Assembly: GCF_947172395.1 (NCBI RefSeq)
Contig: NC_069086.1
Location: 11,998,501-12,062,500 of the forward strand
Direction: 5' to 3'
From: Bicyclus anynana
Lineage: Eukaryota; Arthropoda; Insecta; Lepidoptera; Nymphalidae
Length of the DNA stretch: 64,000 nt
Shown: one piece after another, positions 1 to 11,569 of the stretch
Numbering within the stretch: the stretch's first letter is position 1
Layout: each line of letters starts with the position of its first letter
The notes under the pieces: model-generated
What the model was told of the DNA's origin: nothing
The model's input: only the letters and a program-made list of their open reading frames with translations
Database searches by the model: none
Translations under genes and position numbers: made by a program

Positions 1-1041
1 ATTACGTGGATGGTGTTTGAATTGCTTTATTTACCCAACATGTAAGCAACGTGTGTGATGATGCTGTTTATTCATTAGGCACTAGCGAACGCTTGCGACT
101 TCGTCCCGGTGATATTCGGTTTCTTACAAATTTCGCGGGAGTCATGGGTTTACGGGGGTAAAAATTCACCTATAGTTATGTTGCTCAATGATTTACATCT
201 TCCAGTTAAAGTCTCATTATAATCGTATCAGCCAGACCAGCCATCAGAGATTAGACAGACAAAAATTTTAAAAAAGTTAGTTCCCGTAAAAAAAGTAAGT
301 TTTGATCGTAATATCAAAACTTATTCAACTTACTTAATTTGAGAAACAGATGTTATTTATAAATAATAGGCAGACATTTCAACTTTGTGATTATTGTATG
401 GGTAATATCTAGATCTACTAAGTCGTTTTTGAAAACTCTTCTACCACTATACTAAACCTACGTTATTTGTGAGTGTCATAGGCTTTATTTTATCCCAGTA
501 TTCTCACGAGAAAGAAGCAGGTGAAACCGCGGAGCGTCGACTAGTCACCAATAAAACTGTAACTATTTCAGTTATATAGACAGAGACACCACTATATTCA
601 CACAACTTCCCTATGTTATGATAAGTTTCAAACCCTTCAAAAATCTTTCTTCTTCTCAAATATGAATATGGATAAAAGATATCTTGTAACATTAACGATA
701 TTGTGTTTATTTCATGATACGATCAGACAAAATTACGATTTTTCTTTCTTTGCTATTTCCTAACCTTTATTTTCTAAGACGTAAACCAAATTCAATATTA
801 CAGAAGCGTGGAAATTCCGCGATCTTGCCAAGAACTTTATGACGTCCTCCGTGCCCGTATATACCATAAACTTGGAATTGAAATTTCTATTTTACAGGCC
901 GATTTCAGGATTTTACAGTAAAACAACAAAACTTTGGTGTTGGGTACCTATATGAAAAGTATTCACGATTTAGTGCGTGATTATAAAATGATGGCATGGC
1001 AACACGCTCAAAGCACGCCCATCATTATACACGCTCTGACT
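1..1041. other. Repeat-derived intergenic DNA, no gene
   Basis: No coding region is supported here. Positions 1-50 resemble 2605-2654 (both contain 'attacgtggatggtgttt'). Positions 83-130 ('actagcgaacgcttgcgact') and 455-545 (ending 'gcgtcgactagt') look like ends of the Helitron-like repeats found elsewhere in the window. The rest is AT-rich with no recognisable structure. Confidence 0.4.
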
Positions 1042-1340
1042 GACTAGAATAGCCCAGTGGATATGACCTCTGCCTCCGATTCTGACGGGCGTAGGCTCGA
1101 ATCCCATCCGGGGCATGCACATCTTTTCAGTTATGTGCATTTTAAGAAATTAAAGACCACGTGTCTCAAACGATAAAGGAAAAACATCGTGAGGAAAGGT
1201 GTGCAGCAGATGAGGAACGAAACATAGTTTGACAATCCGCATTGGCAGACTTCACACACGTGAAGCCTGCCTCATTGGTGCGGCTTTAGATTACGAGGTC
1301 CTGATTTGAGTTCGGTCAGGAGTACCTACTGAACTTATTT
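1042..1340 (+). repeat. SINE-A copy (tRNA-derived), degraded
   Basis: The tRNA-like head 'agcccagtggatatgacc' (A-box region) is followed by 'ggctcgaatccc' (B box) and then by the body shared with other SINE-A copies ('tgtgcattttaagaaatta', 'cgtgtctcaaacg'). The 3' part is rearranged. From about 1265, 'gcctcattggtgcggc' looks like the head of another tRNA-derived SINE. No (GAT)n tail is present. Confidence 0.75.
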
Positions 1341-1887
1341 CTTGCTATTATTTTTTGCAAATTTTTCAGACCGGAGTTGGGAGGCTGGTGGTGTTAGACC
1401 CCCGTGTCTTGGAGAACACGTTAAACGCGCCGTCCTCGTTTCCGGTCATTATTATAGTATCAAAAAAATAAATGTGAAAATGGGAGCCAAATTCAATGTA
1501 TCACAAATCAGTGACGTTATCGATTATCTGAAGAAGTGATATCTAAGTGGGTGTCAAATTCTATGGATTATAGAACTTAGAATACATTAAACCTTAATAT
1601 CTTGCAAGTATCGAAACGCCCTCTCAGTGTTAAGTCCGCCTATACCAAATTGAGGCTTGTAAAATTAATCGAAATACTAAAATACAGAAGCTATCACACC
1701 GGTAGGTAAAATGTATATTGCAACAAAGTTGGCACAAAATGGCGTTAGTCCTGCAACGTTTCGTAGCGTGAAACCGAACGTCACACGTCAGTGACGTCAT
1801 TCCCTCAGCTCCTATTATCACGACACAGTGCACGCGGTGCCATATCGAGATATATGTGGCCCAGTTGCGGCCAGATATAACGACTTT

Positions 1888-2153
1888 GATAAAATATAAC
1901 GATAAAAAAAGAAAATAATATTTATCGTTTAAAGTTGACCGGCTTGGGATGAGTTTTGTCAAAAATTTGCAATAAAATAAGTATCCGTTATTATCATTCG
2001 CCTATTCTAATAGCAGAAGTACTAGTATGATAAAATATAACGATAAAAATACTTATCGTTTAAAGTTGACCGGCTTGGGATGAGCTTTGTCAAATATTTG
2101 CAATAAAATAAGTATCCGTTATTATCATTCGCCTATTCTAATAGCAGAAGTAC
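1888..2153. repeat. Tandem duplication, unit about 130 bp, two copies
   Basis: Copy 1 (1888-2023) and copy 2 (2029-2153) both begin 'gataaaatataacgata' and end 'tctaatagcagaagtac'. Both include 'ttgaccggcttgggatgag'. They differ by a few substitutions and a short A-rich length change near the start. The unit has no coding potential. The block from 1340 to 1887 before it shows nothing recognisable. Confidence 0.85.
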
Positions 2154-2332
2154 AGAGTTCAAATATCGAATGTTTTATAGCATCTGACAAAAACAAAATT
2201 AATCTCAAATCGGTCAAACTGTTTTAAAGCTTTAGCGACAGTTAATAACAACAATTATTCATGTTTAAACATATAAAAAATAATATCACTGTCTAGTGTC
2301 TGATGTGACAACAGAAATATGTTTACTTTTTT

Positions 2333-2478
2333 TTTTAAGAATATTTTCATTCCCCTCCAACTATTTGGGAAAGACTGTGCTAGGAGTGGGTACGACATTA
2401 GACCAACGAGGCGAGGACCGAACCACCAGCCCTCGGTGATGAGTCCAACCGCTCTTAATGTCGAGCTGTTGAGGCTTT
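2333..2478 (-). repeat. SINE-D copy (tRNA-derived), reverse orientation
   Basis: Read on the minus strand, a tRNA-like head starting 'gcctcaacagctc' continues through 'ggactcatcaccgaggg' and a B-box-like 'ggtggttcggtcc'. A body with 'gtcgtacccactcctagcac' follows. The copy at 7593-7750 shares this organisation. The anticodon region is not tRNA-like enough for a functional tRNA gene. Confidence 0.6.
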
Positions 2479-2773
2479 TAATTGACAATTTCTAATATTT
2501 TCAAAGAAGTCGTTAAGGAAATTGCAATCTCCTGTAGACTAACGAAACCCGTTGTAAAGTAACTACTAAGTTAAATACTTTATTAGCCCGCTCTTTTGCT
2601 TCAATTACGTGGATGGTGTTTAAGCAGCTTTATTTATTCAACGTCTAATTTATAGTAAAAGGGAAGTAAACGGACAGTGTTGGACTTCACTTTGCTTACT
2701 ATGCAAGCGGGGATGGATAAAATCAGCGCTTAAAATAGCTTTTCGCATCTTGGCCACAGTAACCAATGACTAT

Positions 2774-3094
2774 GTGGAACGAGCAATGTTAGGAGTATCT
2801 CTGCGTGATCGAATCAGAAATGAAGAGATCCGCAGAAGAACCAAAGTCACCGACATAGCTCAACGAGTTGCGAAGCTGAAGTGGCAATGGGCGGGGCACG
2901 TAGTTCGAAGAGCCGATGGACGTTGAAGTCCCAAAGTGCTGGAATGGCTACCCCCAACAGGTGGACTGACGACATCAAGCGAGTCGCAGGGATTTGCTGG
3001 ATGCAGGTGGCTTAGTATCGTGATGTTTGGAAGTCCCTACAAAAGGTCTATGTCCTGCAGTGGACGTCCATCGGCTGATATGATGATGATGATG
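2774..3094 (+). mobile_element. 5'-truncated RTE-type LINE copy with 13-bp target duplication
   Basis: About 320 bp closely matching the last part of the RTE open reading frame at 13457-14743 (peptide motifs RDRIRNEEIRRRTKVTDIAQ and KLKWQWAGH). It ends in the same 3' terminus 'cctgcagtggacgtccat' plus a short (GAT)n tail. The 13-mer 'aaccaatgactat' occurs on both sides (2761-2773 and 3095-3107), so this is a genuine truncated insertion. A premature stop sits in the segment corresponding to 'RADGRWGPK' ('ggacgttgaagtccc'). Confidence 0.92.
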
Positions 3095-3137
3095 AACCAA
3101 TGACTATAGTATCAGATATATCTGTTGTTAGATATTA

Positions 3138-3275
3138 TGTTACAAGTTCAATACGAGTGGTATTAACATTCATTAATTATGTTATGAAGGGGAGGTATCA
3201 GTATTGGTATAAATAAGAGAGTATTTGATGGCTTGAGCTCAGTTGTTTGTTAGGCAGCGTAGACACAGTCATGCT
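3138..3275 (+). promoter_or_regulatory. LTR-like fragment with TATA box and initiator
   Basis: The segment starts 'tgttacaagttc' and contains 'tataaata' at 3208-3215. A 'tcagttgt' initiator-like site at 3239-3246 puts the A about 33 nt downstream. A diverged copy on the minus strand at 43455-43610 keeps the same order (tgttacaagttc, ggtatcag, tataaata, tcagttg, ggcagcgta) and the same 33-nt spacing. A TG start with a TATA/Inr core suggests a piece of an LTR. No gag, pol, primer-binding site or second LTR was seen. Confidence 0.45.
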
Positions 3276-3644
3276 AGCCCATAAATGAAAAATCGATTCT
3301 TAAGGAGTAAATTCCAAAAATATATCTACATTGTGAAAGGAAATAAAATAAATCCCGAACTAATTTAATTGAAAAGAGTGATTTGTAAAGATTGATTTCG
3401 GTAACATGATTTGATTGGATCAAATTGTATGAGCTCGCTCGCCGGCTGAGGTGACATCACTAATTGGAGACTCGCCTGTTAGGTAGACTCGTACATATTG
3501 GCCAATTGATTTATGCGTGTCCACATATCCGCCTTCCTATCTATCTTTGGCACTGAAACTGCCAGTTGTTTTATAACACAAGTAAAGGAAACAATGATTT
3601 TTTTTTATTGGTTTCTTATATATGAAACAGGCTCACTGTTTTCT
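3276..3644. other. Intergenic, nothing recognisable
   Basis: AT-rich sequence without supported coding potential or repeat ends. Confidence 0.4.
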
Positions 3645-3905
3645 TTTTTAACACGCATTAAATTAGTTTCACTTATGTATGCAACAAAATCTTGGACTCT
3701 TAACACCATATCTCGGTCTTCGATTAGGATGAAATTTTGCACACGCTCTGAGTTCTAATGACCATACATGTCTAGCTAAGATATGTCATTACAAACCCAA
3801 TATGGCGGCCTCTCCAAGATGACGGGCTGGCTGTTTGAAATCCACCCCCATGAATCCATGATATGGATATCAAATGAAAGGGTTTGCTATCAGAAATAGG
3901 GAAAA
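3645..3905 (+). repeat. Dispersed repeat, inverted relative to 49500-49790
   Basis: Contains 'acccaatatggcggcctctc' and 'tatggatatcaaatgaaagg'. The region 49500-49790 carries the same elements in reverse complement ('ccatcttggagaggctgcca', 'gatatgggtatcaaatgaaa'). The two copies are clearly related but diverged. Class unknown. The open frame across 3513-3758 shows no domain and is not called. Confidence 0.6.
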
Positions 3906-4427
3906 AATAGTTACATGACTAAATTTCCCAGGGAACCAGCGTCAATCCATCTTAACGGCTCGATTAGCGCAGGAATATTTATGGTGGCAAGAGCCCTTTT
4001 TATTATATCATTAAGAGAGCCATGCTGAAATAGCCTACCGCCACTCCTTTGGCATGAAAGCCCGTGGATTCCAAATTTACTTACCTCTTTACATGACTGT
4101 TAAATTATTTAATTTGTAAAAATGTTCCCCGGATCCTGGACTATATGCAATGGTCTGCTTGCTCCGGAGGTAGCTTATTAGTGAACCAGCTTAACCTTAC
4201 TTCTAAAGCTAAATTGCACGTTGCAGTAGGGGCAATCACCGTAACGCATATTTAACGAGAAGCTATGTATGCGGCTAATTAGACTTGCTCAACTTAGATT
4301 ACCAGCTTAACTTGTACAAAGTTTCGATTAGTAGGTATCTCTAGTCAGTAAGCCGACCCAGCTTAGGGCAAGTTGGTCTTCCTCTACATAATAAGCCTCT
4401 ACGAGATGTTTAATATAAAATCTACTA

Positions 4428-4500
4428 GCAGACGCCTCGTGGTTTCAACTACGTAGTTCCCTTTCGCGTGGGAACAAGGGGATAATATAGGTTTTTGTTG
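4428..4500. repeat. Helitron-like terminal fragment
   Basis: 'ctactagcagacgcctcgtg' followed by 'gtttcaactacgtagttccc' matches the 'actagctgacgccgcg...gtggttccc' end of the repeats at 28388-28590 and 42292-42487. A similar fragment ('ttactaacggacgcccc') lies at 24955-25010. Internal sequence is mostly lost. The stretch 3906-4427 shows nothing I can name. Confidence 0.45.
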
Positions 4501-4680
4501 TTTGGTGAAGATGCAGTTTTATATGGGCGAAAGAATTTTTAAAACCAGTCGAGTACTTTAGATGGAATTGGAACAAATGAAAAATCAAACGTAATATTAG
4601 TTTAGACAAATAAAAGCCTCTGAAGTTTTACAAACAACTTGCCAGATTTTTTTGGGCACGACATTGCTCTAAAAAATGAA

Positions 4681-5247
4681 AAGCAGCCAAGTGCAAGTCG
4701 GACTCGCCCATGAAGGGTTCCGTAGCAGCAAGTAATATAAACTTCTCGCTCATTAATTACATACACATATTACGATTACGATGTATGACGTATTAAAAAA
4801 CAACTACTTACAAAATCTCGTTCAAACCAATTTTCGGTGATAGTTTGCATGGTAATGTACATTATATATATATTTTAACTTTTCTCATTCTCTTATTTTG
4901 GAAGTTAGGGGACACATTTTACCACTTTGGAACCGTCTCTTGCGCAAACTATTCAGTTTAGAAAAAAATTATATTAAAAACTTCAATATCATTTTTGAAG
5001 ACCTATCTATAAATACCTCACACTTATGGGTTTGATGAAAAAAAAATGTTGAGTTTCAGTTTTCCTCCATAAATTTAATTTTTCTATTTTGTATGAAAAT
5101 CTTAATGCGGTTCTACCATCTACTGACCAAGTTAACCAAGTCAACAGTAAAGCTCTTATAATTTCGGAAAAAAGTGACATATGGACGGACAGACATAACG
5201 AACTATAAGGATTCCGTTATTGCCATTAGGCTACGGAACCCTAAAAA
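4681..5247 (+). repeat. Dispersed repeat ending in 'ggaaccctaaaaag'
   Basis: The left end holds 'agtgcaagtcggactcgccc' and 'gaagggttccgtagc'. The right end holds 'tacggaaccctaaaaag'. The left-end motif recurs in reverse complement near 37900 ('ggatcccttcatacccgagt'), and a related end occurs at 52335-52385. The ends are partly inverted copies of each other ('gggttccgta' and 'tacggaaccc'), so a non-autonomous DNA transposon is possible. No transposase frame is present. Confidence 0.55.
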
Positions 5248-5629
5248 GAATTGACTTACGAGTGACATAGAGACGTAATAATACAACCTTGAAGCTCGGC
5301 CATCGCTTTCGGCTTGCCAATTTATTATTTCCATAAAAATTATAGCGGGCGTATGAAATTCTTACCCTAATCCCGACACAGAGAGAACAAAGCAGGCCAA
5401 ATGGAAAATCGATGAAACCCTCACACGTATCTCTTTAAATAATGAGGTTGGAGCACGGCAAAGCAAAATGGGGGAAATGATTGTTATTTTGTTCCGAGGG
5501 AATTCAATCGCTTGTCGACAATTCATTACTTTTAAATAACATTTTCAGACAGGAGTTAAATTTTGCGGGTGAGAATGATAATCACAGTTACCAAAATATT
5601 ATATTTACTCTCATTCTGTTTATTGAGTT

Positions 5630-5967
5630 ACTAGTGGACGCCCGCGACTTCGTCCGCATGGAATTTGGTTTTTCACAAAACCTTCGGGAAACATGGATTT
5701 TTCAGGTGATTCGGTTCAGTAGCTAAGTCATGAAAGGGTAACAAACATTCATCTTATCAAAATCATCATGTTTTCGCTAATTTGGGAATCCATGGATTTT
5801 TTACAAAATAAAAAGTGTAGAGAACCTATGTGTTAATCCAGAGTAAAATCTATTTCCATTCGAATTTTCAGTCAATTCGCTTCAGTAGTAGCGGCGTTAA
5901 AGAGTAACAAACATCCAAACAAACATACACCCATACAAACTTTCGCATTTAAAATATTAGTAGGATT
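5630..5967 (-). mobile_element. Helitron-like non-autonomous element
   Basis: On the + strand it begins 'ctagtggacgcccgcgactt' and ends 'aaaatattagtagg', so the element reads on the minus strand from 'ctaatatt' to 'gctagt'. Internal landmarks shared with 26038-26400 and 58276-58668 include 'ttcagtagtagcggcgttaa' and 'gagtaacaaacatcc'. No encoded protein. Confidence 0.65.
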
Positions 5968-6637
5968 GTTGGCGTTTTCAACCATTTTTGAAGCTATATT
6001 GAAGCTCGAGCCAAAGGCGAGAGCTATTAGTAAGAAAGCAGAGGCTGTAATTATCAAATCGCACGTATGTCATACGACGTTTTATAACAAATTTGCGAGG
6101 AAACACACTTTGAACATACTTTCTGAAAACGAATTTGCATCTTTGTGTGCACATGTGCGTAATGAGATACATTATGATATTAAAAATAAGCGATGCTTTA
6201 CGAGCAAATATGTTATAAAGTATATTTTCATTTAATTTTTTTAAGTTAACCTAATTTTTAATTTTCCCTACTTTAAGGGATTGTAGACCTACCTGATTTC
6301 AATTTAAACTCGATACCTTTATGAGTTCCAGAGATAAAGGGTCGTCAAATACAGACAGTCAGACATACAACAGTTCATTGTAAATATAGAATCTATCAAA
6401 AGTATCTAGAAATTCCCAGGGATCAATTCAACATCAACAAATCTAGGTCAAACTCAAAACATATTATTCTCGACATAATTTACTAAAAGGCTCTCTGTAG
6501 AGTTATTCAGAGCAACAGGTCTAATCTACATTCAGGTATCATTACAAAATAGAGATGAGTGTAATGGCAGATATTTCCATGACCTAATCATTTATTGAAC
6601 CAATCATAATTATGTTTTATAATATTAGCAGAGAGTA

Positions 6638-6700
6638 ATCATCATTATCAACTCATATTAGGCTCACTGCTGAGCCTGAGGGGTTAGGCCAATAATAAAT
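6638..6700 (-). repeat. SINE-A 3'-end fragment
   Basis: 'atcatcattatcaactcata' and 'ggctcactgctgagcc' match the tail of SINE-A in reverse orientation. The remainder is replaced by unrelated sequence containing 'ttctctttctac' and its near-complement 'gtagaaagagaat'. No gene is supported in 5968-6637 or 6701-7260. Confidence 0.6.
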
Positions 6701-7260
6701 TGAAAGAGAATCGACTTGCCACATGGGTAAAGGTCCAGCCTATTTCTCTTTCTACAATCGAAAACGCTTCGAAAACTAGAAAAATGTATGAATATGATCG
6801 TAGAAAGAGAATCGTCGTACAACTTGGCTACAGGGCCTGAGTAGAAAAAGCAAAAGTGAATGAAAGGAGAAGTGGACTCATTCAAGCTGTTAATAGATTG
6901 ATTGGTCGGATCATTCAAAAGGCACATCGATCATTTTCCCGCATAAAAGTTTGTACTTAGTTAAAGTATCGCGAGATCGATACGTATGTAACAAGTGAGC
7001 CCTTGACCGTTCCATCATTCACGCCGGCTGTTTGCTCTATCGCTCAAAATACGTACAACGCTGTTATGGCATATTGTGACTCAGCAAATTCCTCAAAGTT
7101 GATAACCGTAATCGATAGCAGTGTCAAACGAGAAGGTTATCCGATGTATACCTGCTACTGTACAAGAGCACAGAACAAAAAAAATACAAGCAATTAAAAA
7201 TTATTGTTTAATGCCCTGGTGCTAATCGATTGAAAGCATTACATAGCCTTTTGGCATTTT

Positions 7261-7497
7261 GACGGCCTCTGTGGCGCAGTGGTATACGCGGTGGATTTAC
7301 AAGACGGATGTCCTGGGCTCGATCACAGGCAGGGCCTATTGAGGTTTTCTTAATTGGTCCAGGTCTGTCTGGTTAGAGGCTTGGGCAGTGGCTAGTCGGT
7401 ATCACCCTACCAACAAAGACGTACCGCCAAGCGATTTAGCTTTCCGGTACGATGTCGAATAGAAACCGAAAGGAGTGTGGATTTCATTCTACTGGTG
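7261..7497 (+). repeat. SINE-C copy, 3' truncated
   Basis: A tRNA-like head 'gtggcgcagtggtatacgcg' (A-box region) and 'gggctcgatcaca' (diverged B box) are followed by the body 'attggtccaggtctg', 'accgccaagcgatttagc' and 'tagaaaccgaaaggagtgtg'. The copy stops before the 'gttagcccgcttcc' segment and has no poly(A) tail, unlike the complete copy at 63529-63860. Confidence 0.85.
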
Positions 7498-7592
7498 ATA
7501 TTGTAGAAAAAAAAAATCACCGTCCAAACTCGATTATTGGTTGCCGTACTGACCTAAAGTAGGAGCATGAGCTGAAAAACTTTCAGCCTTTA

Positions 7593-7750
7593 AGCCTCAG
7601 TAGCTTAGTGGTTAAGGCGCCGGACTCATCACCCGTGATGGTGGTTTGATCCCCGCCTGGACTATTATCGTACCCAATATTTTCCGACTAATTGGATGAG
7701 AAAGTGAATATTGGTCATATTTATAAGCTTAGGTAAATATTCTTGAAAAA
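7593..7750 (+). repeat. SINE-D copy (tRNA-derived)
   Basis: Starts 'gcctcagtagcttagtggtt' (A-box-like). It continues with 'ggactcatcacccgtgatgg' and 'ggtttgatccccg' (B box), then 'atcgtacccaatattttccg' and 'ggatgagaaagtgaatattg'. Same family as 2333-2478. No coding content in 7751-8160. Confidence 0.65.
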
Positions 7751-8172
7751 CATGGTATGTCTGGCTATTGCACGCCCTCAGTATATTAGTACAGAAGGCA
7801 GCAGTCGTAAGTACTAATTTAATTTGAGAAATCTTTGCCAACATGTCAAATAAATGACGTCGAGCTATTTTTGGAGGGATATAGAGGAGGAAAATTATCG
7901 GTTGGTGTAGGTCAGAGGTGAACCCCGAGCAATTTAACAGTGCCTTACAAAGTTTGATGGAAAATTACCAGGTACAAATATTACTTAGTTACTGGCGAAA
8001 CAACAAATCTTCATTGCTCCGGGGTACAATATTATATTAAAATATAAGATTACAATAAAGATTTATAAAATTTTCCTCCACATTATACGCTTCCATTTTT
8101 CTATAGATAATTATCACAGTTTTGTGGTACAAAATATTTCACTTTAATTTTAAGAGCTATATCTCTTTCCGT

Positions 8173-8621
8173 AATCAAGTCTTCGATCAGTGCGTGTTGG
8201 CAGAGATGACCTACGGATCCTAAACTTGGTGCTAACTATGGGCCTTATTAGAAGGCTCATAGTCACGCAGCGGGCGATGGAGCGAGCTATGCTTGGGGTT
8301 TGTCTGCGTGATCGAATCAGAAATGAGGAGATCCGCAAACGAACCAAAGTCACCGACATAGCTCAGCAAAATGCGAATCTGAAGTGGCAATGGGCAGGCC
8401 ACATAGTTCGAAGAGCCGATGGACGTTGGGGTCCCAAGGTGCTGGAAAGGCGACCCCACACCGGAAAGCGCAGTGTTGGTCCCCACTAGGTGGACCGAAG
8501 ACATCAAGCGGGTTGCAGGGAGCCGCTAGATGCTGGCAGCTCGAGACCGTTTTGTTTGGAAGTCCATGCAAGAGGCCTATGTCCAGCAGTGGACGTCCAT
8601 CGCCTGATAATTATGATGATG
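8173..8621 (+). mobile_element. 5'-truncated RTE-type LINE copy with 12-bp target duplication
   Basis: About 450 bp of the 3' part of the same RTE family as 13457-14743 (peptide traces SLTMGLIRRL, MERAMLGV, RDRIRNEEIR, LKWQWAGHIVRRADGRWGPK). Several frameshifts make it non-coding. It ends 'cagcagtggacgtccatcgc' plus (GAT)n. 'atctctttccgt' flanks it at 8161-8172 and 8622-8633. It is older than the split copy at 13.5-16.7 kb, judged by the frame damage. Confidence 0.9.
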
Positions 8622-9095
8622 ATCTCTTTCCGTTATGTAAAAAAAAATAGATTTTGAAAATTCTTGGGCTTATGGCATCGAATCATCAGTTATATATGTG
8701 ACCACTGGCAACACGCATTGTTAGAAGCCTTTTGTCTTCAATGACAAACATTTTGGACGCGGAATTCTTATTCATATCAAATTAACCTTCTGGAAATGCA
8801 ATCACTGCATTGACACTTAGCAGTGACCGAGTTGGAACGCCCCGGGCATATTGATTTTAAGCCACTCGACTATGGTGTGAATCGTTAACCGATGAAGTAC
8901 TGTGATAGCTTCAAGGTAACATCGTTCTTTTTTATTAATAACTTTTTATTGACGACATGTCACATTCTACTTCAAAACTGATACATATAAAATTAGTGAA
9001 TGGTAGAACTATTAAAAGTCGAATAGAGTATGTACTTCATGTACTTCATATAATATGGGGCCAAAAGTTATAGAAAAATATCAATAACACATGAT

Positions 9096-9145
9096 CTATA
9101 CTAATATTATAAATGCGAAAGTAAGTCTGTCTGTCTTTTTGTCTA

Positions 9146-9182
<37 letters not shown>

Positions 9183-9471
9183 TACCTTTTCACGGTTAAA
9201 AGGCTGAACCGATCAAGATGAATTTTGGTATAATGGTAAATGGGACCTTGGAGCAAAACATAGAGTACTTTTTGACCTGAAAATAAAAATAGAAATGGGT
9301 GAAATAGAGGTAGAAAGTTTGTATGGAAAGTCCTTCATATACAGAGTTAAAGTTATGAAATTTTGTTTATAAATAAAAAACAAATATGAAATATAAATTT
9401 TTAAAATTCAACCTCTATATAGGAGTTGAAAGTTTAGATTGATTTCCACGTGTACGCAGGCGTCCGCTAGT
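9096..9471 (+). mobile_element. Helitron-like non-autonomous element with internal (GTCT)n
   Basis: Begins 'ctatactaatattataaatg' and ends 'ggcgtccgctagt', the two termini typical of this lepidopteran repeat group. Between them are a (GTCT)n tract, 'ggctgaaccgatcaagatga' and short AT-rich stretches. The same termini in either orientation recur about eight times in the window. No Rep/helicase coding sequence is present, so it is non-autonomous. Confidence 0.7.
9125..9181 (+). repeat. (GTCT)n microsatellite
   Basis: About fourteen imperfect GTCT units directly after the Helitron-like start. It is internal to the element at 9096-9471 rather than an independent locus. Confidence 0.9.
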
Positions 9472-9512
9472 AATTACTTTATCATAGACCAGTACCGTTA
9501 AGCACTCTTTAT

Positions 9513-10161
9513 AATCATTATCAGCCCATTATTTTAACGGCCCAATTTTTTTATAGGAGAGGGATTCACGCTGTTCCAATGCGGGTTGGCGGTAAAAGTG
9601 ATAATGTTAAAGTAACGATCACTATTAGTCGTTGATGATAGTGTCCGGATCTGACGGCATAACGTTCTCTCCGAGGTAAGGGAGTAACACCGCCACCTTC
9701 CTAACTTCGGGCTGAGATTTTCACTTAATATCATCATCATCATCATTATCAACCCATATTCGGCTCACTGCTGCGCTCGAGTCTCCTCTCAGAAATGAGA
9801 AGGTATAGTCCACCACGCTGGCCCAATGCGAATTGGCAGACTTCACACACGCAGAGAAGAAAATTCTCCGGTATGCAGCTGGTTTCCTTACGATGTTTTT
9901 CCTTCACTGTTTGAGACACGTGATATTTAATTTCTTAAAATGCACACACACTACTGAAAAGTTGGAGATGCATGCGTCGGACCGGATTCGAACCCACACC
10001 CTCCGGAAACGGAGGCAGAGGTCATATTCACTGCGCTATCACTGTTCTCACTGAATATATCTTAGAAGAAAGAAAAGCTCAGTTATTGCATGACCCGCAG
10101 GATTCGAACCCTGGACCTCATGGTCCGAACTTACATAGACTAACCACTGGACCAACGAGGC
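9513..10161 (-). repeat. SINE-B copy interrupted by a SINE-A insertion
   Basis: Read on minus, the tRNA-like head ('gcctcgttggtccagtggtt', 'gggttcgaatcctgcgg') lies at 10062-10161 and the body at 9513-9730. The intact relative at 23729-24055 has head and body joined through 'ttagaagaaagaaaa' and 'ggctgagaattt'. Here that joint is split at 9731/10047 by a SINE-A copy. The interrupted site is flanked by 'tcacttaatat' (9721-9731) and 'tcactgaatat' (10048-10058). Confidence 0.8.
9731..10047 (-). repeat. SINE-A copy nested inside SINE-B
   Basis: On + it begins with the tail 'catcatcatcattatcaacc' and 'ttcggctcactgctg' and ends with the tRNA-like head ('gattcgaacccacaccctcc', 'gaggcagaggtcata', 'ctgcgctatcac'). 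It has the full set of SINE-A landmarks. Near-identical 11-mers at both edges mark its target-site duplication. Confidence 0.9.
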
Positions 10162-10568
10162 ATTTACCATAACTCTTTAAAAACGTTAACGTTAATTTTG
10201 TTATAATAAACAATGACATTTATAAAAGAAAGTCCCTGAGTTACGGTATCTGTTACAGGAACAAAATTAAATTAAAAGGCTCTGATAAAACACAGAGCTT
10301 TATTATATTCTAGAAAAGTGACTTCGATTTCGCTCCCTTGTTAGTAAGGTGAACTGATACTAAAATTACATGAAGAAAACTAAAGAAAAATATTTCTTTG
10401 AGATTAAATGCTTGGCAATTTCGTTGGTAAAACTCCCGATGGTCCACGCAGGCCGGGTGGTGTGTAGCGATGAATGAAAAACGACTGATGCACCTCACTT
10501 CCCCGCACGCACGATTTCACACCCGCACAGTATTTCCCCCCCCAATATATTCGTAGCACCTTAAGTAC

Positions 10569-10915
10569 CTGTTATCTATCTCCCTGTCAAATTACAAGTT
10601 TGTAACATAAAAATGAAGGACTTTCTCTCAAAATCGCGAGAGCCTTTAGAACTCTTTAATCCGGACCGGTCGCAAAATTGGTTTGTAACGGACGTCTACC
10701 AACTATAAACCAGCTCCCTGCCAAATTTCAAGTTTTTAGCATAAAAAATGAAGGACTTTCATACAAACTTGCGAGGGCCTTTAGACTTCTTTAATTCGGC
10801 CCTATCGCAAAATACGTTCTTAGCGGATACTTATATCGGATACTCACTATAACCTACATCCCTGCCAAATCTCATCTTTATACGTCAAGCGATTTTCGAT
10901 ATTTCATGATGACCT
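10569..10915. repeat. Imperfect tandem repeat, unit about 130 bp, about 2.6 copies
   Basis: Each unit carries 'ctccctgccaaatttcaagt' (or a variant), 'ataaaaaatgaaggactttc', 'gcgagggcctttaga' and 'tcgcaaaat'. Units start near 10569, 10699 and 10834, and the last is incomplete. Copies have diverged considerably. Positions 10162-10568 before it show nothing recognisable. Confidence 0.65.
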
Positions 10916-11569
10916 TTCTCATTTATATATTAAGATTTATAGTTTATGCTCATATATTTTAGTAATTCCATAAATAAATAAAATAGATTTTCAAGTAATT
11001 CTAGTTACCTATGTATATGTATTTCAAATTCACCTTCATTTCATGACCAATTTCATATAAAACGCTCGCCAACTTTTCGTGGCTTTAAAATTACCTGGAA
11101 ATGAACAGTGACAACATCAAACGAAAATAAGCATCAAAGCCTTGCCAAGAGACAGTGGGTGTAGGTTAAAGGTCAACAAAACCGATAACCGCGATTTATT
11201 GTGGGTTAAAATGGAATTTCAGAACGACTTCATTAAAATAGATATGAAGTTTTAATAGCAGGGCTTAACTGGTATCTACATCTACTGAGTGGCAGAAATG
11301 TCTTGCGGATAATATCCAAATAATTTGGTTCGATTCCCACAACTGGAAAATATTTGCGTGATGAGCATGAGTGTTTTCCAGTGCCTGTGTATATTTATAC
11401 ATTATATAAGTATTTATATGTAGTATATAATTATAATATCAACTATCTTAGCACCCATAACACAAGCTACTCTGTATGCTTACTTTGCGGCTAGATAGTA
11501 ATGTGTATTGTTTAAGTATATTTATTTATTAAAAAAAATAAGTCTTATGAGCTCACGCATGTGATTCGA

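Noticed and set aside
9125..9181. CRISPR-like short repeats
   Set aside because: It is a simple (GTCT)n microsatellite inside a Helitron-like element. No spacer-separated repeats exist in the window, and the DNA is eukaryotic.
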